The notes under the pieces were generated by a model. The model did no database searches and was not told where the DNA came from. It saw nothing but the letters and a program-made list of their open reading frames with translations. Shown here piece by piece: positions 22,701 to 34,496 of a stretch of DNA of 64,000 bases; the stretch's first letter is position 1, and each line of letters starts with the position of its first letter. The DNA is taken from the NCBI GenBank assembly GCA_047495785.1, contig JBLDXI010000024.1, positions 2,728,001-2,792,000 of the forward strand, given 5' to 3'. Both the position numbers and the translations under genes were made by a program. The DNA comes from Lepidodermella squamata. Its lineage: Eukaryota > Gastrotricha.

Positions 22701-24162
22701 GCTGCTCACCGCGAACAAGTCCCGATTCACAGCGAAGAGCCTGAACGGCCGAGCATTCAACAGGTGATCGAACACCTAGCCGAAGCTAGTGGTCAAAAGC
22801 CGGAGGACATGACGAAACAAATTCACGAACGCGTTGTGACCGAACTCACCGAAGGCCTGCGCGAAATGCAGGTCACGCAAAGTGAGCAGGACGTCAAAAA
22901 GCTGACGCAGGTCACCCAAGAGGTCACCCAGGGCGCTGAGAAGAAAAAGGGTGACAAAATTTGCGTGGTCACGGGCGCTGCTTCTGGCCTCGGCTACTCA
23001 TGCGTCAAGTCGATTTTGAAGCTCCACAACGACTGGATTGTCTACCTGTGCGATCGTGATGAAAGGTCTGGGCAGGATGCGATTCGTAAGCTGAACGATG
23101 AGTCGCAACTCACGGCGCGTTTCCACCCGCTTGACCCAGATTCAATGGTGTCGCTGCGCAACCTGCGTGACACGCTGAAGCAAGAACACGGCAACGACTG
23201 CATCCAGGTTCTGATCAACAACGTCGGCAAGTTTATCGACGTCCGCGCTGAAGGCTCTGGCTCGAATGATTTCCGCTTCGATCAGGCGCGTTTTGAAGAA
23301 ACGATCCGGTCGAATTATTTCAGCACCCTGGCCGTTTGCCTGGAGCTTTTCCCGCTGTTAAGCGATGACGCCAAGGTCATTTTCATCTCGAGCCGCTTCG
23401 CCCAGGTCGCCTTCATGCACACCAACGAAGTCATGCAGCAACGCTTGCGATCTTGCTATCGGGTAAAATTTCTACAATTTTCTGAAAAAATTCAAAATTC
23501 CTAAAAATTCGGGTTTTTTTGGAATTTTTGAAAATTTGAACATGAATGAAAATTTTTTGAAATTTTTTAAAAATTTTAAAAATTTAATTAAAATTTGACT
23601 TTTATGAAATTTTGTCCATTTTATCCTAATTTTTGAAATGTTTTCAGATTTAATTAAGAATTTGCAATTGTTCCGAAATTTTTCAACATTATCGAAATTT
23701 AATTTTTTGATATTTTTCTGAATTTTTCTGAATTTGTTTAATTATTCCCGACATTTTTCTCAGGTCGAGCAAGTCAGTGAGTTGATGGAGCTGTTTGTCT
23801 CAAGCGATTTGAGCGCGATTCAAAGCGGCGCCGGTTGGCTCGCCGTTTCGCCAATGATGCAAATCTACAACCAGTACACGCTCGGCTCAATTTACCCATT
23901 CGGCATTGCTAAACTCGGCGTCAACCTGCTCGCCAATTGCTACCAGCACCAGTTCGACGACGAGAAGTCCTGCAAGCAGGTGCAGGTCAACGCGTGCTGC
24001 CCGGGCATGGAAAGCGGCAAATCCGCCGATGAAGCCGTTGATACGGTCATGTGGCTTGTCGAACAGCCGCCCGAGTCGTCGATCCGAGGCAAATTCGGAG
24101 CTGACCGTAAAATTCTCGACAATTTGGTCATTGACACCAGCGGCCATCAAAGCTTGTTCTGA
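19702..24162 (+). CDS. Acidic repeat protein fused to a carbonyl-reductase-like SDR domain
   Basis: Nine exons: 19702-19710, 19760-21659, 21715-21783, 21836-21922, 21976-22035, 22091-22186, 22305-22382, 22498-23462 and 23764-24162, giving 1220 residues. Exon 1 codes only MEK. Exons 3-7 all start and end in phase 1. The intron after exon 7 has a GC donor (gcaagt). Residues 1 to about 915 are low-complexity, rich in E, Q, G, K and P: a 46-residue repeat (about 125-300), a Pro/Glu tract, VPQLR modules (KLVPQLR, GVVPQLR twice) and an EHR-EEK charged stretch. Residues about 918-1220 match carbonyl reductase-type SDRs: TGAASGLG cofactor loop, NNVG, FISS, NACCPG. The YxxxK motif reads F-G-I-A-K, so the catalytic Tyr is Phe and reductase activity is doubtful. 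AATAAA lies at 24259. The heat-shock elements upstream suggest a stress role. Confidence 0.8.
20124..20650 (+). repeat. 138-bp coding tandem repeat (46 residues per unit)
   Basis: Near-identical units start at about 20201, 20339 and 20477 (marked by 'gatctcgaaggtcaagctca'), with diverged partial units on both sides. Each unit codes LEGRDLEGQAQDVPVN then VEEGQIEGQGQSEAEV and a QEGRMGGQ segment. Very few base changes separate units, so the array expanded recently or is homogenised. The composition keeps two other frames open (plus 20127-20657, minus 20045-20635). Confidence 0.9.
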
Positions 24163-24258
24163 GCGCTGAAATTTCAACAACGACGGACAATTTTAATCCC
24201 AGCTTTTTCCATCTTTTCACCTTTTTTATAGGCCCTGTAAAACATAACGTCTTGTAAC

Positions 24259-24264
24259 AATAAA
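24259..24264 (+). terminator. Polyadenylation signal of the SDR-fusion gene
   Basis: AATAAA lies about 97 bases after the stop codon at 24160-24162, in an AT-rich stretch. Confidence 0.55.
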
Positions 24265-24315
24265 ACAGGCAACTTGAAAAAAATCCGCATTTTTTTATTA
24301 AGGGGGAAGTTTTTA

Positions 24316-26174
24316 TTATTTTCCCACATTTTCGTAAATTTCGTGAATTTCTGATTTAATTTCGGAATTTTCCAAATTAGCGCAAATCCATTTCGGAAGA
24401 TTTTTCGAGTCAATAGTTGAGCTTTGGCTCGAGGTTAGGAAAACGTAGCTAACACTGCTGGATATTTGATTTTTGTCGGTAAAATTATCTTCAGGAACGC
24501 AAGTAGAGTCACCGCCATAGGTAAAGGAATTTTCAGAATACATGCCATTATCCGGAGTTTTTCTTGCAATAGTATAGGAAATTACTACAAAAAGAATGAT
24601 TATAGGATAGGTGATGAAGAATTCTAGGCCGATGTAGATGAAGAACGAGGCCAGCCAATGTAGGGACATTTCTTTTGACCAATTAATCGATAACGAATGG
24701 GTGACAATAGCGGAGCTAATTATCGTAATTGTTATAGCTGAAAGAAAAATTATAAAATTTCGAAAAAATTTGAAATTCGAAACTTACTTCCCCATATTAC
24801 AATAAGGCAAGCGATTCGATTATTTTTCCTCGGTGATCGATTCAGCCCATTTTTCGGTAAATTTCGATTAATTAATTTGAATATTGAGCTCTGAGTGCGG
24901 GAAATGGCCGCAACTAGGCCGCTGGCAATAAGTGGGTCAAGTAATAAAATATCGATGTCTAGATGTGGCGATGACTCATCATCGTCCGATGTCGAGTGCC
25001 CACTCGTGAGGAGACCCAAAATTAGGGCGGCTAGGAAAAAACTGACACCAACGCAGCCAAATCGTTCGAGTCGACTTTGAAAAGTTGGAAAAGGCTTCTG
25101 GAAAAATATTCAAGACATAATTGAATTATTCTCCAAAATAAAATAATTTCGAAATTTTTATGAACTTTTGAGAAATTTTCTAAACTAAGCATAACGTAAT
25201 ACTTACGAAAAGAATCGATATCCAAGGTAGCAAGTCCAGAATTCGATGTTTGAAATGATTGATGAGTAGGAATCGAACACTTTTCAACTTTTCCCTCTGG
25301 GCTACAACAGCTTGGACGGTAGAATTATCGAACAAAAATGCCTCAATTAGGAAGGGGTATATACAGCCTTTATCGAGGTCCATTATCAAAACCCGATCGA
25401 TGTAGAAAGAAACGAAATCGGATTCGATAGCCGGATCTAAGGTGAGTTCGATTTCGATGGCTTGAAGCTCGCCAATCGAAGTCGAGTTTGATATTAAAAT
25501 ATTTTCCAACCTTCTCGACGGGTGAAAATTCTATATTTTTTTCGATCAAATTCACCGAAATGTTGTTTCGAAGATGAAATTTTACCTTTCTAACACAATC
25601 ATCAAGCGATTTTCCCGGCGTAGATCCTCGGCTTCCTTTAAGCCTTATTTTCACTTTGATGAGGTTTCGATCGCTTTTTGCCACAATTTTCTCGTTTGAA
25701 AGCTTTGTTCGATAGTAGACAGATACGGCGAATTGAAATGCATCCGATTCTTCGTTTTCAAAGGCTGGTAGGAAGCGCCACTAAAATAAAAAAATTCATT
25801 TCAGCCCAAAGGTAATTGAAAACAAATTCAAAGAATTTTCGAACTTTTTCAGTGTCCCTGGCGTCGAAAAAAGCGCCGATTCGCATGCCCATAATGACGA
25901 AAACGAGCAAGCCGCCCAGAAACGTCAACACCAGCGTATTTTCAGTGTGAACGTGCGGCTCGATGAGGCCTTGATCGTCCGGCAATTGCGCTCGCTGCTC
26001 CTTATTGCCGTAAATGAGCATTGTCTCAAAATCAATGGCTAGCCGGTTCGATTTCGCAAAGTATACCGTGCTGTTGAGTACTACCATTTTCTCCTTAGTT
26101 CTCGACTCGTCATCATCAACCGCCATTGCTAATGTAATTGTCGAAATAAAGGTGAGAACCAAAAAATTGTTCAT
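24316..26174 (-). CDS. Truncated polycystin-1-like membrane protein (paralogue 2)
   Basis: Five exons on the minus strand: 26174-25845, 25780-25586, 25530-25207, 25097-24788 and 24737-24316, giving 526 residues. The start at 26174 gives a signal peptide (MNNFLVLTFISTITLAMA). A short ectodomain with RLAIDFETMLIY precedes TM1 (LVLTFLGGLLVFVIMGMRIG), then a PLAT-like domain (about 135-265: AKSDRNLIKVKIRLKGS to VSFYIDRVLIMDL), TM2 (FLAALILGLLTS), TM3, TM4 and TM5 (HWLASFFIYIGLEFFITYPI, the polycystin-1 W-S-F-D-I-PL region). It ends in an 80-residue polar tail. Polycystin-1 would continue with the TM6-11 channel-like block; here it is absent, as are the giant ectodomain and an obvious GPS. It lacks the intron that splits PLAT from the linker in paralogue 1. 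Confidence 0.7.
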
Positions 26175-26542
26175 GGCTTTTAGATTTCCAAAAAAATCAT
26201 AAAAGAGGCTCATAAAAACCAATACCAGGGGCGATTTTTTTCAAAGGAATTCGATACTTGGATTTATATTGCGAATTTATGATAATCGAATAAAAAAGAC
26301 ATTCAAGTAGCACTAATTCCGACCGGACTTCCGCATTTTGTTGTAGTGTACTACGATATTATAGGCAAAAAATATACGCACTGCCTTGGTAATTTTTTTT
26401 TATTTCAATCCTATATAATATTATCGGATTTCAAATATTTTTTATGCGTTCAATAATTGACCTAATTACTGTTATTAATCATAGAGGCCTCAATATAATT
26501 GAAAATCGTTCTACCAAATTTGGCCAGTGTCAAATAATTTTT

Positions 26543-28648
26543 CTAGCAGTAATCATCACAAGGTAGTTCGAGGCCACCACTTATGCTGTTCGAGCCGCTG
26601 ATATTATGCTCATCGCTATCAACAGGCGAATCGAGGCCCATTTCAGGTATCCTGAACAACAGCCGCGGTTGCGAGATGATCGGAATGCGGCTTTTTTGCA
26701 TGTATTTCAGCAGCTCATCCTCGCTCGCGTTGTAATCGTCCGGGTCGTAGGAGCCGTAAGCCATTTGACAGTTCGCGTTCATTCCGTCGTCCGGGCTATG
26801 GCGTGTGAAAGTCAGTATTAGGACTTGAGCTAGGATTAGGATTGGGTAAGTGATCGTAATATCGGCCAACAGGTAGACTAGCATTGATATCATCCAGTAA
26901 ATTGAAATATCGCGAGGCCATTCGATGGATATTAAATGAGCGGTAAAGCCGCATATCAAAACAGCCGACATGATGCCTAAAAATAATTGAAAAAAATTAA
27001 CTAACATTTCTAAAAAATTTAAAAATTTACTGAAGCTTCAACAAAAATTCACCAGCTATACAGGAATTTTGCAAAAATTACTAAAAAATTCAGGAATAAT
27101 TCTGGAATTTTTCAAAAATTTACAAAAATATTCAATAAAAATTCTGGAATTTTTCAAAAATTCAAAAAATCAAATTTACCTGTCCAAATACAACCAAGAA
27201 TGATTTTTCGCAGCTTCATATTGACATCCATTTTTTCGGTCGGAAATTTGCGATTTACGGCCTTGAAAGCGTAACTAAGAAGGCGGTTCAGAATTGCAGC
27301 CATAACGCTGGAAATGCTAGCTCCTTTCGCGAGCCAAATGCCAATTTCTAGCGCAGTGAAATCACTATCGCTCGAGAACGTATGTTCTTCAGTTTCGTCC
27401 ACTTCTTCCGCCTGTTCACCTTCTACAACTAGGACGTTGCAGAACAGTGATAGGATCAAGCTAGCAGCGAATAAGCTCAATCCTAGACAGGCCATTCGCT
27501 CCAATCTCGTCTGATAACTGGGATAAGGTTTCTAAAAATTGGAAAAATCAGAGAAAATCTTGAAAAAATAATAACTGCATTTTACGTGAATTATTGAGAT
27601 CCAAGGATACGAGTCGAGAATTTCGTTTTTCAAATGCCTTCGGAATAGTCCCGATATGGGCTTTAGCTGTTTCCTTAAGGCAAGACCTTTCACCATCTTG
27701 TGACATTCATGTAGCTGGGAATCAACCAAGAAAACCGACCTGCAAAATTAAAGATAAAAAACGAACAAAATCTTTACTCGCGAAACTTACACGCTCTCAT
27801 ATTTATTGTCCCTAATTAGGATGCGATCGATGTAGAGTGACACAAATTCCTGGAGCTGGCCTGATTTCGACACGGCGTGACTTTCATCAATTTTCAACAT
27901 AATTTCAATCGATTCCAAAGTCCCAATAGAATCACTGCAAGTCAGCAAAACATTTTCCAAGCGTCGACTCGGACCGAAATTCTGATAAAATATTTTTAAA
28001 TAAATTTTCAAAAATTCTAAAAAAATTACCTTTCGAACACAATCGTCCAGCAATCGCAGTTCTGTTTGCTTTAAAGTTCCAATGAGTCTGATGAATACTT
28101 TTATCAAATTCCCATCAGCGTCATTTTGCCAGTTTTTAACAACAGATTTGTAGTAAAAAGATACGTTATACCGGTAAGGATCGTCGTCGCAATTTTCCAA
28201 AACCGGCAAAAATTTCCACTGAAATTAATTAAATTGAAAAACGTTACTAAATTCATTTCAAAATTTAAAATTAAAATTTCAAAATTTTTAAAATTCATTA
28301 AAAATTTAAGTGCATTTTTTAAATATTTTTTAATACCTTGAGTTCATCTTCCGAGTCGAAAAATGCCGCAATTCGAGATCCGATGACAATGAATAAAAAC
28401 ATGCCGGATAAAGCTGCTAGTACAATGCTGTTTTCGTTGTGTTCGTGCGGCTCGAAGACCATTGTTTCAGCCGGCAATAAAGCTCGCTGTTCCCGCCTCG
28501 CATAGATCAGCATTGTCTCAAAATCAATCGCCAATCGCTGCGATTTCGCGAAATACATCGAGTTATTCAGCAGAATTGTCTTCTCGCCGTGGCTTTCAGT
28601 TGGACACGAGAAGAAAATCGAGAATATCACCGCGGCTAAAACTGCCAT
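26543..28648 (-). CDS. Truncated polycystin-1-like membrane protein (paralogue 1)
   Basis: Six exons: 28648-28337, 28218-28030, 27981-27791, 27739-27586, 27531-27180 and 26976-26543, giving 543 residues. Signal peptide MAVLAAVIFSIFFSCPTES; short ectodomain with RLAIDFETMLIYARRE; TM1 (IVLAALSGMFLFIVIGSRIA); PLAT-like domain (about 125-235: YNVSFYYKSVVKNW, NLIKVFIRLIGT, FVSLYIDRILIRD); linker; TM2 (LGLSLFAASLILSLFCNVLV); acidic loop; TM3 (ALEIGIWLAKGASISSVMAA); TM4; TM5 (YWMISMLVYLLADITITYPI); polar tail. Order and spacing follow polycystin-1 from TM1 to TM5, including the W-S-D-I-P motif after TM4, but the protein stops where the TM6-11 block should start. Family assignment is from remembered motifs. 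Confidence 0.7.
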
Positions 28649-29903
28649 TTCACTGTGAAATTTTAGAAAATATGCATTTTTTGTAAATATTTTTTGCGAT
28701 GAGAGGATAAAACAGACAATTTAGCAGCCAAATCTGCACTGGAACTTGCGAGTAATCGCGGCATATTAGGCGAATCGTAGCCGAGTCAATGAGGCGTAAA
28801 ATTCCGGGTATTATTTCACTAGTGAGAAAAAATACTATAATCTGCCCACAATTTTTCAAGGGTTTGGTCTAGATGAGACAATTTAATGGCAATATCGCAG
28901 AGTTTTTACAAGGGCTTTATAGATAAGTGATAGCAAATAAAATCGCTAAATAAATAATGCCATCGCACCGCATTAACCTTTCAGTTCAACATCGATTTTT
29001 TCGGGGGAAAAATATTTTAAGGGGGATTAAAAAATATTGCAGACAAAAAAATTCCTGAAGTAAGGGCCGAACGCCAGAAGTAAACAATGCACTAATGAAA
29101 AATCAGGCGAAACTAATTCGAATTATACTCGCCTGATTTTGCCTCTCGTTGGCTCTGAAAAATGCATCATAGCTCTCTGGTAAGAATATAGATTGTCTCC
29201 GCTTCAATTAATGACGTATAAAAATACTTTCCATCTCGGCATCGCAAATATTTTGATTTTTCATGCTGATCACGGACTCGTCACTGCTTGCCTTTTATGG
29301 AGAGGGCAAAATTATACTTTTTTTGTATCGGGAATTTATTTAAAAAAACTGGGACATAAATAAGACGTCCTAGATCGATCGATAATTTAATAAACTCAAT
29401 TCTAATTTTTTTATTGTAAAAGTACTTTTAGTCGTCCCCTGGCGCCAGTCGATAGTCAATTCCCTCGTGTTGTTGAAAATTTGATAAAAAGTTCGTTTTT
29501 TCATCATTCTTAATTGCATTACAGGATTCAATCTATACTTTTATTGTGCAACTAAGGTTAAAAACCGGAAGAAGAATCTGGGATAAGGGATATGTCAATG
29601 TTGTTCGATGACGAGAAACAGACTTGAAAATAATTAGTTCACAATTATCGTCAGCCATCATCGACTGAGGGACGACACATAGCAAGTATCAAAATGTGGG
29701 CGATATTCGATGAAAAGCACTATATTTGTATTCAGTAACCATAACATAGTATGTCTATCCTATTCAATCAGCCTAATTCAAACCAACGTTTCGATCTTTC
29801 AATTCCTTTAATCTAATGATGAAACCTATATCGGCGGGTTAAAAGTCAGGAAAATTTCAGGCGTAAGGATAAGTCGCGTAAAGCTTGTATATCGTCCTGA
29901 AAG
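28649..29903. other. Intergenic region between polycystin-like and receptor genes
   Basis: About 1.25 kb shared by divergent genes, AT-rich. It must hold the promoters of both the minus-strand polycystin-like gene and the plus-strand receptor. I see no strong motif. Confidence 0.4.
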
Positions 29904-32900
29904 ATGAGGACGACGGCTTTATACTACTTAATAGCGGCGTTTATTTCGCTAAATGGCTCATCAGCTCTGATTTCGAAGGTGAAAACTCTTAAAATATTAG
30001 CCCTGGTTACCAAAACTGGCGCCGAGCCAAAAGATGGCACATCATGCTTTGCAGGGATACAGGTAAAAATATTGTCCAAAACTAGGTCAACTCAGCCAAT
30101 ACGCTTTTTAAGGTCGCCGTTGATGAGGCGAACTCAAGACAGGATATTCTAGCTGATTACAGAGTCGAGGTGGTACCGGCTGATGAAGGCTTCAACGCAG
30201 TTTTGGCCCCAAAATCAGTGTTAGATTTCATGTTTGAGTCGAAATTCGATAACTCGACTTTCATCGCGCCTATTGTTCTCGGCAGTCAATTCCAGTGCCA
30301 AACTTCGGCACGAATTATTCGCGAATTCGGAATGTCCCAAATCTCGATCGGATGTAACGGCCGAGCTTTGGTCAATCGGGCAAATTACCCGAATTTATTC
30401 AGAACAATGGCAGTGGCTGATCAGTTCGCAATGATGGGCATTTTAATGGCTAAATCTATTGGGAAATGGCGGCAGTTTGGCATTCTGTCCTACTCAGGCA
30501 ATCCTATAGTAGCCGCGTCGGCGTTTCAGATGTATGAACTGGCGACTAGGGAAGGTATTGAGGTTCGATGGTTTTCAAATGTGCCCGAAATCGATGATAA
30601 TGTGGTTCTATCGATGAAGAACAGCGATGTTCGAATATTTTACAACGCCATGTCAGAAGTCGCGAATGTTGTGAAATTTCTATGCTTGGCTCATAAGCAT
30701 TCACTCACAATCCCAAGGTAAAAAATTCAAATAAGGAGTTGGATAAAATAAACATAAAATTAAGCTTAAACTAAACAAAATATTTTGTAGAGAACCAAAT
30801 TTGGCACCTAATAAAAATAGAATATTAGAATTTTCTAAAACTCCTTATAACAAATTGGGACGGTCCGCAAGAAAAGCAATAAAACCCAATAAAACAATGG
30901 TGCATCGATTCACAATTGAAAAACCATTGTTTGGGGCCTCCTTAAAAAAATCGTACAAATAATTTTATTGCTTATTTTCTTGCGGGCGGTCTGAAATGTA
31001 TAAAGCCGCAATTTGAAAGTGATCATGCGGCGCCCTAATAGTGAAAATTTGTCATTTAAAATTGTAAGCTTAATATCGATAAGTCACTGATAACGCATTT
31101 ATACCTATTGTGTGGACTCATCTCCGCCCCCGCTCCCCCAACTCGATTTCCACTCGACTGCGTCCCCGATTTCCCAATTTTCGATTTCATTCCGAGAAGC
31201 AGTAACTTCTGTAATCGTAAAATAATCGAATTGATCCTCTGTAAAATTGACATTTTTCATGCCAAAATCTGACTTAACCTAAATATCGATTAATTAGGCT
31301 CGGGGTTCTGATCATAATTCCGCTTAGATTGTAAAATTAACGAGTGAAATTCATAATTTCGGATAGAGCCAATATATAGGCCCATTTAGCTTTCAATTTA
31401 ATTTGCACATATACTTTTTGTTGTGTGTGTATCACCATTCACCATCATTAAATTTTCTCCAATTTTGCAGGTATCTCCACATCATCAATCGAGCGACCCA
31501 TGTTGACCCGGAAACACAACAGCTGAATCTACCTTTTGGCTGTACTAAAGAAATGATTCGCGAGATGCAAATGTCTATAATTTGGGTTGGCTTCTTTTCG
31601 CCCATCGAAAACTACGGCGCGTCAACTTTCGGCTACGACATGACCGAATTCGATAGACGATTTCTGAATCTTACTAATGGGAAAATTCCTCCGGATTTCG
31701 AACTTCGATATTTCTGCCACGATATGGCTATGCAGGCTCTTCTAGCTATGAACAACACTGAACGCGAAATTCGAGCGCAAAACTTGACCTTGAGTGATTT
31801 TACCGATAATCGAAAATCGATCGGTCACGTGATCACGCAATCGATCGCAGAATCGAATTTCACCGGTCTCCGGCTGGGGAGATTCACCTATTCCAAACGA
31901 TTGGAAATGGATTCGGAGCCAATGTATGCCCTTCAATGGACCCCTGAAGCCGGTCTAAGGCCATTCGCTGCCTTCACCTGGACAGGCCAAAGTGAAGCTG
32001 AACTGTTCAATTCCAGCTTTCATAGGATGACAATCATTCGGCCAGCTATTTGGTATTCGAGGGTCGGCAACAACCCGCCGAAAGATCTGTCGGATCTACT
32101 TCAAATTGAAGCGAAATTTCCGAAATTCCTTTTTCCAATTATCACAAGTCTTTCTGGTTTATTATCGATTGTGCAGTTCACGCTTGCTCTTTACAAGATC
32201 AGTCTCAGAGAAACGAAGATTGACTTGATATTTGACCTGATATTTGCCATGGGCAGCATTATGTTCAATGGCTCATCAGTTTTATGGATCCACCCGGATT
32301 TCGGAGGTCCAAGCAGCATTTTATGCACACTTCGCCAATTTTGGTTCGTAATAGGGGTCACAAGCTTCAATTCAGTCCTAATAAGTAAATCTTACCTCCA
32401 GTTTTGTATCTACAAAAACTTAAGGCGGATCTCGAAAACGCGCGAGAGACGGCGCAGGAGATTGACTAGAAATTCCTCGAATTATATGGCACCTCCATTT
32501 TTCGTTATACGGAAAGCTCTTTTAGTCACCCTAGGCCTTATATTAGGTCACGTGGGGATTTGGACGATTTTTCGCTTGATTGACCCAGTTACCGTGGATA
32601 AGTCCAGGTCAGCCGTTCTCTACGACGAAGCTCTGGATAATTACTACCAAGTTACAACTGAATTTTGCCGATCCAACCAGTTGTCATGGCTCGCAATCTT
32701 GGCTCTCGGCCAAGTGTTGCTGCTTTTCACAGCGTCTTGCTTCTGCCTGCAAACTCGGCACGCCAGGTTTCGGCGCAAAAATCGGCTGATTTCAGCCAAA
32801 TGGCGGGCTGTTCATCTAGCGACCTGGAACTCGACGCCGTGCTTATTGCTAACAGCTTTTGTCATTTTCGTCATGCCGTTGAGGCTGTTGGTCGCTCGCG

Positions 32901-32983
32901 GTGTTGTACTTGCGTTATCACAACTTATTTACTCGTTAGCTTCATCAATTTTGTATAATTCTTGGAAATTCACCAAGATATGA
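29904..32983 (+). CDS. GABA-B-like class C receptor, copy 1
   Basis: Three exons: 29904-30062, 30113-30717 and 31471-32983, giving 758 residues. A signal peptide (MRTTALYYLIAAFISLNGSS) leads to a bilobed periplasmic-binding-like ectodomain (about 25-480) with VAVDEANSRQ, VLGSQFQCQTSARIIREF, NRANYPNLFRT and KWRQFGILSYSGN. These match the GABA-B pattern (A-D-I-N, G-C-S-S, N-R-F-P-F-F-R-T, K-W-W) but the GCSSV and YGSS ligand motifs are replaced. There is no Cys-rich linker, as in GABA-B. Seven TM segments follow (TM1 from FLFPIITSLSGLLSIVQF; TM3 region CTLRQFWFVIGVTSFNSVLI; TM7 near LVARGVVLALSQLIYSLASS). The tail after TM7 is only a few residues (SWKFTKI), so no coiled coil. The ligand is unknown. 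Confidence 0.8.
30865..30990. mobile_element. Small foldback element in intron 2 of receptor copy 1
   Basis: 'gtccgcaagaaaagcaataaaa' near 30865 faces an imperfect reverse complement 'ttttattgcttattttcttgcggg' near 30970. Intron 2 here is 753 bases, against 127 in copy 2 and about 207 in copy 3, so an insertion is plausible. Boundaries approximate. Confidence 0.4.
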
Positions 32984-33394
32984 TCGATTATTAAGTTGAG
33001 CTTGGAAGAAAATCTGAACAGGATAACAGTTTACCTGAGAAGAAACCGGACATGGGCCAAGGTCTAATTAGTGGTGTCTTTCAATAGGTCGGGGAAAAAT
33101 AAAGCGAATATTTATCCGCAGACTGTTTTGTTTTTGACAAATATTGGATTGAACAAGGGCGGGCCTCTTTGTCTTGACTAATGAACCCAGACATGTAAGC
33201 GCTCAATCCAAGACGTGACAAAAATTGAGCACGTCAACTTAATTGCCTCAAACTTTGAACGACACGCGTTTGCTGCAACCTGCGTTTTATGCTTACGGAC
33301 GCCGACATTCTAAGGCTAGCCTCATCGCTTCGCATACCATCATCATTGCGCTACCGAAGGAAAATTCAAATCATTATCTTTGCGTGAATAAGTA
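32984..33394. other. Spacer after receptor copy 1
   Basis: AATAAA near 33098 could end the receptor transcript. Nothing else recognised. Confidence 0.4.
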
Positions 33395-34494
33395 CAGTGC
33401 TCCCTCGATATAAGCAACCCCGATAAGAGCAATCCCTCGCTACTAGCAACTTTTTTTGGATCCCGTTGATTTTATTTGTTAAAAAATTATTTTTCGACAA
33501 ATTAAAATTGTTTACATGATAATTTTTAATTTACATGAAGAATTTGTTTACGTTAGCAACAGAATTGTAACTCTGCTCCTGGCGTTTTCGATTTTTCAGT
33601 TGGACGGCGGCGCCTCGTGATCTCTTGATCTCCATCTTTACAGATCGATGTTTTTTATCTCAGCACTGGCTTCAATTTTGAGATCGTGCGCGCGCGTTTG
33701 CTCTCTCGTATTTTTTCATTCACAAACACTACTACTAGCCATTGATGAGATTTTTTAAAGAATGATAGTGATTACGCTACGGGTCAGAAAAAATGATTTA
33801 AAAAGCGATAAAAAGCAAACCGCAGATTATCTACTGTTTGACCGAAGTGTTGAGAACAGATAAAGGTGGCATTCAAGCATGTTGTATTCTATCAAAGCAC
33901 ATCACGAGGAATTGCCGTGAATCTGTTTTAATTCAATAGAATTCTGAAAAAATAAAGTTAGGATGCAGCTTCGACTCAAGATTCAAGCAAACTTCCAACA
34001 AGATTTCCAAGCAAGGTTCGCCCCGAGTCCTTCAGTTTTGGTCACGGATTTATGAGAAAAGATGCGTTTCAACCTTGCATAGGTTTTAGGCATCACAGGC
34101 TCCTAGCCGAATTTTACCTAACATTGTTCGCTTATCCGCTAGTGTATCCATGGTTTGTATTCGAACCAAATGGAATTGCTACATTTAATTCTAATGAAGG
34201 CTTTCAAGCTTTGCTAACCTTCCAATTTCCAAATGTGGATCAATTAATCATATCAAATTGGATCATACTTTGCATATCAAATACTATCTACCACATCGAA
34301 AATCATTACATGAACACCAGATTATCTTGGATATGGCTAACCAGTAAAATCAACGTCGCCCTGGCAACTGAGAAAAAAACCTGGCGACGCATTTATGATT
34401 CATCGCTAGCTCTTTAACAGCCCTCTATAAGAGCAACCCTCGATAAGAGCAATCGCGTGGATCCCGCCCCCTTGCTTATATCGAGGGAGCACTG
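33395..34494. mobile_element. 1.1-kb TA-flanked DNA transposon, pogo/Tigger-like ends
   Basis: The ends are inverted: left starts CAGTGCTCCCTCGATATAAG, right ends with its exact reverse complement, ...gcttatatcgagggagcactg. Both are flanked by TA (33393-33394 and 34495-34496), the target of Tc1/mariner-pogo transposases. Sub-terminal 'cgataagagcaa' motifs recur just inside both ends. No transposase is visible: the largest frame (34052-34417, 121 codons) shows no DDE or helix-turn-helix features. It is probably a non-autonomous element. Confidence 0.75.
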
Positions 34495-34496
34495 TA

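Noticed and set aside
34052-34417. 121-codon frame inside the pogo-like element
   Set aside because: No DDE, helix-turn-helix or CENP-B-like features; treated as non-coding interior.
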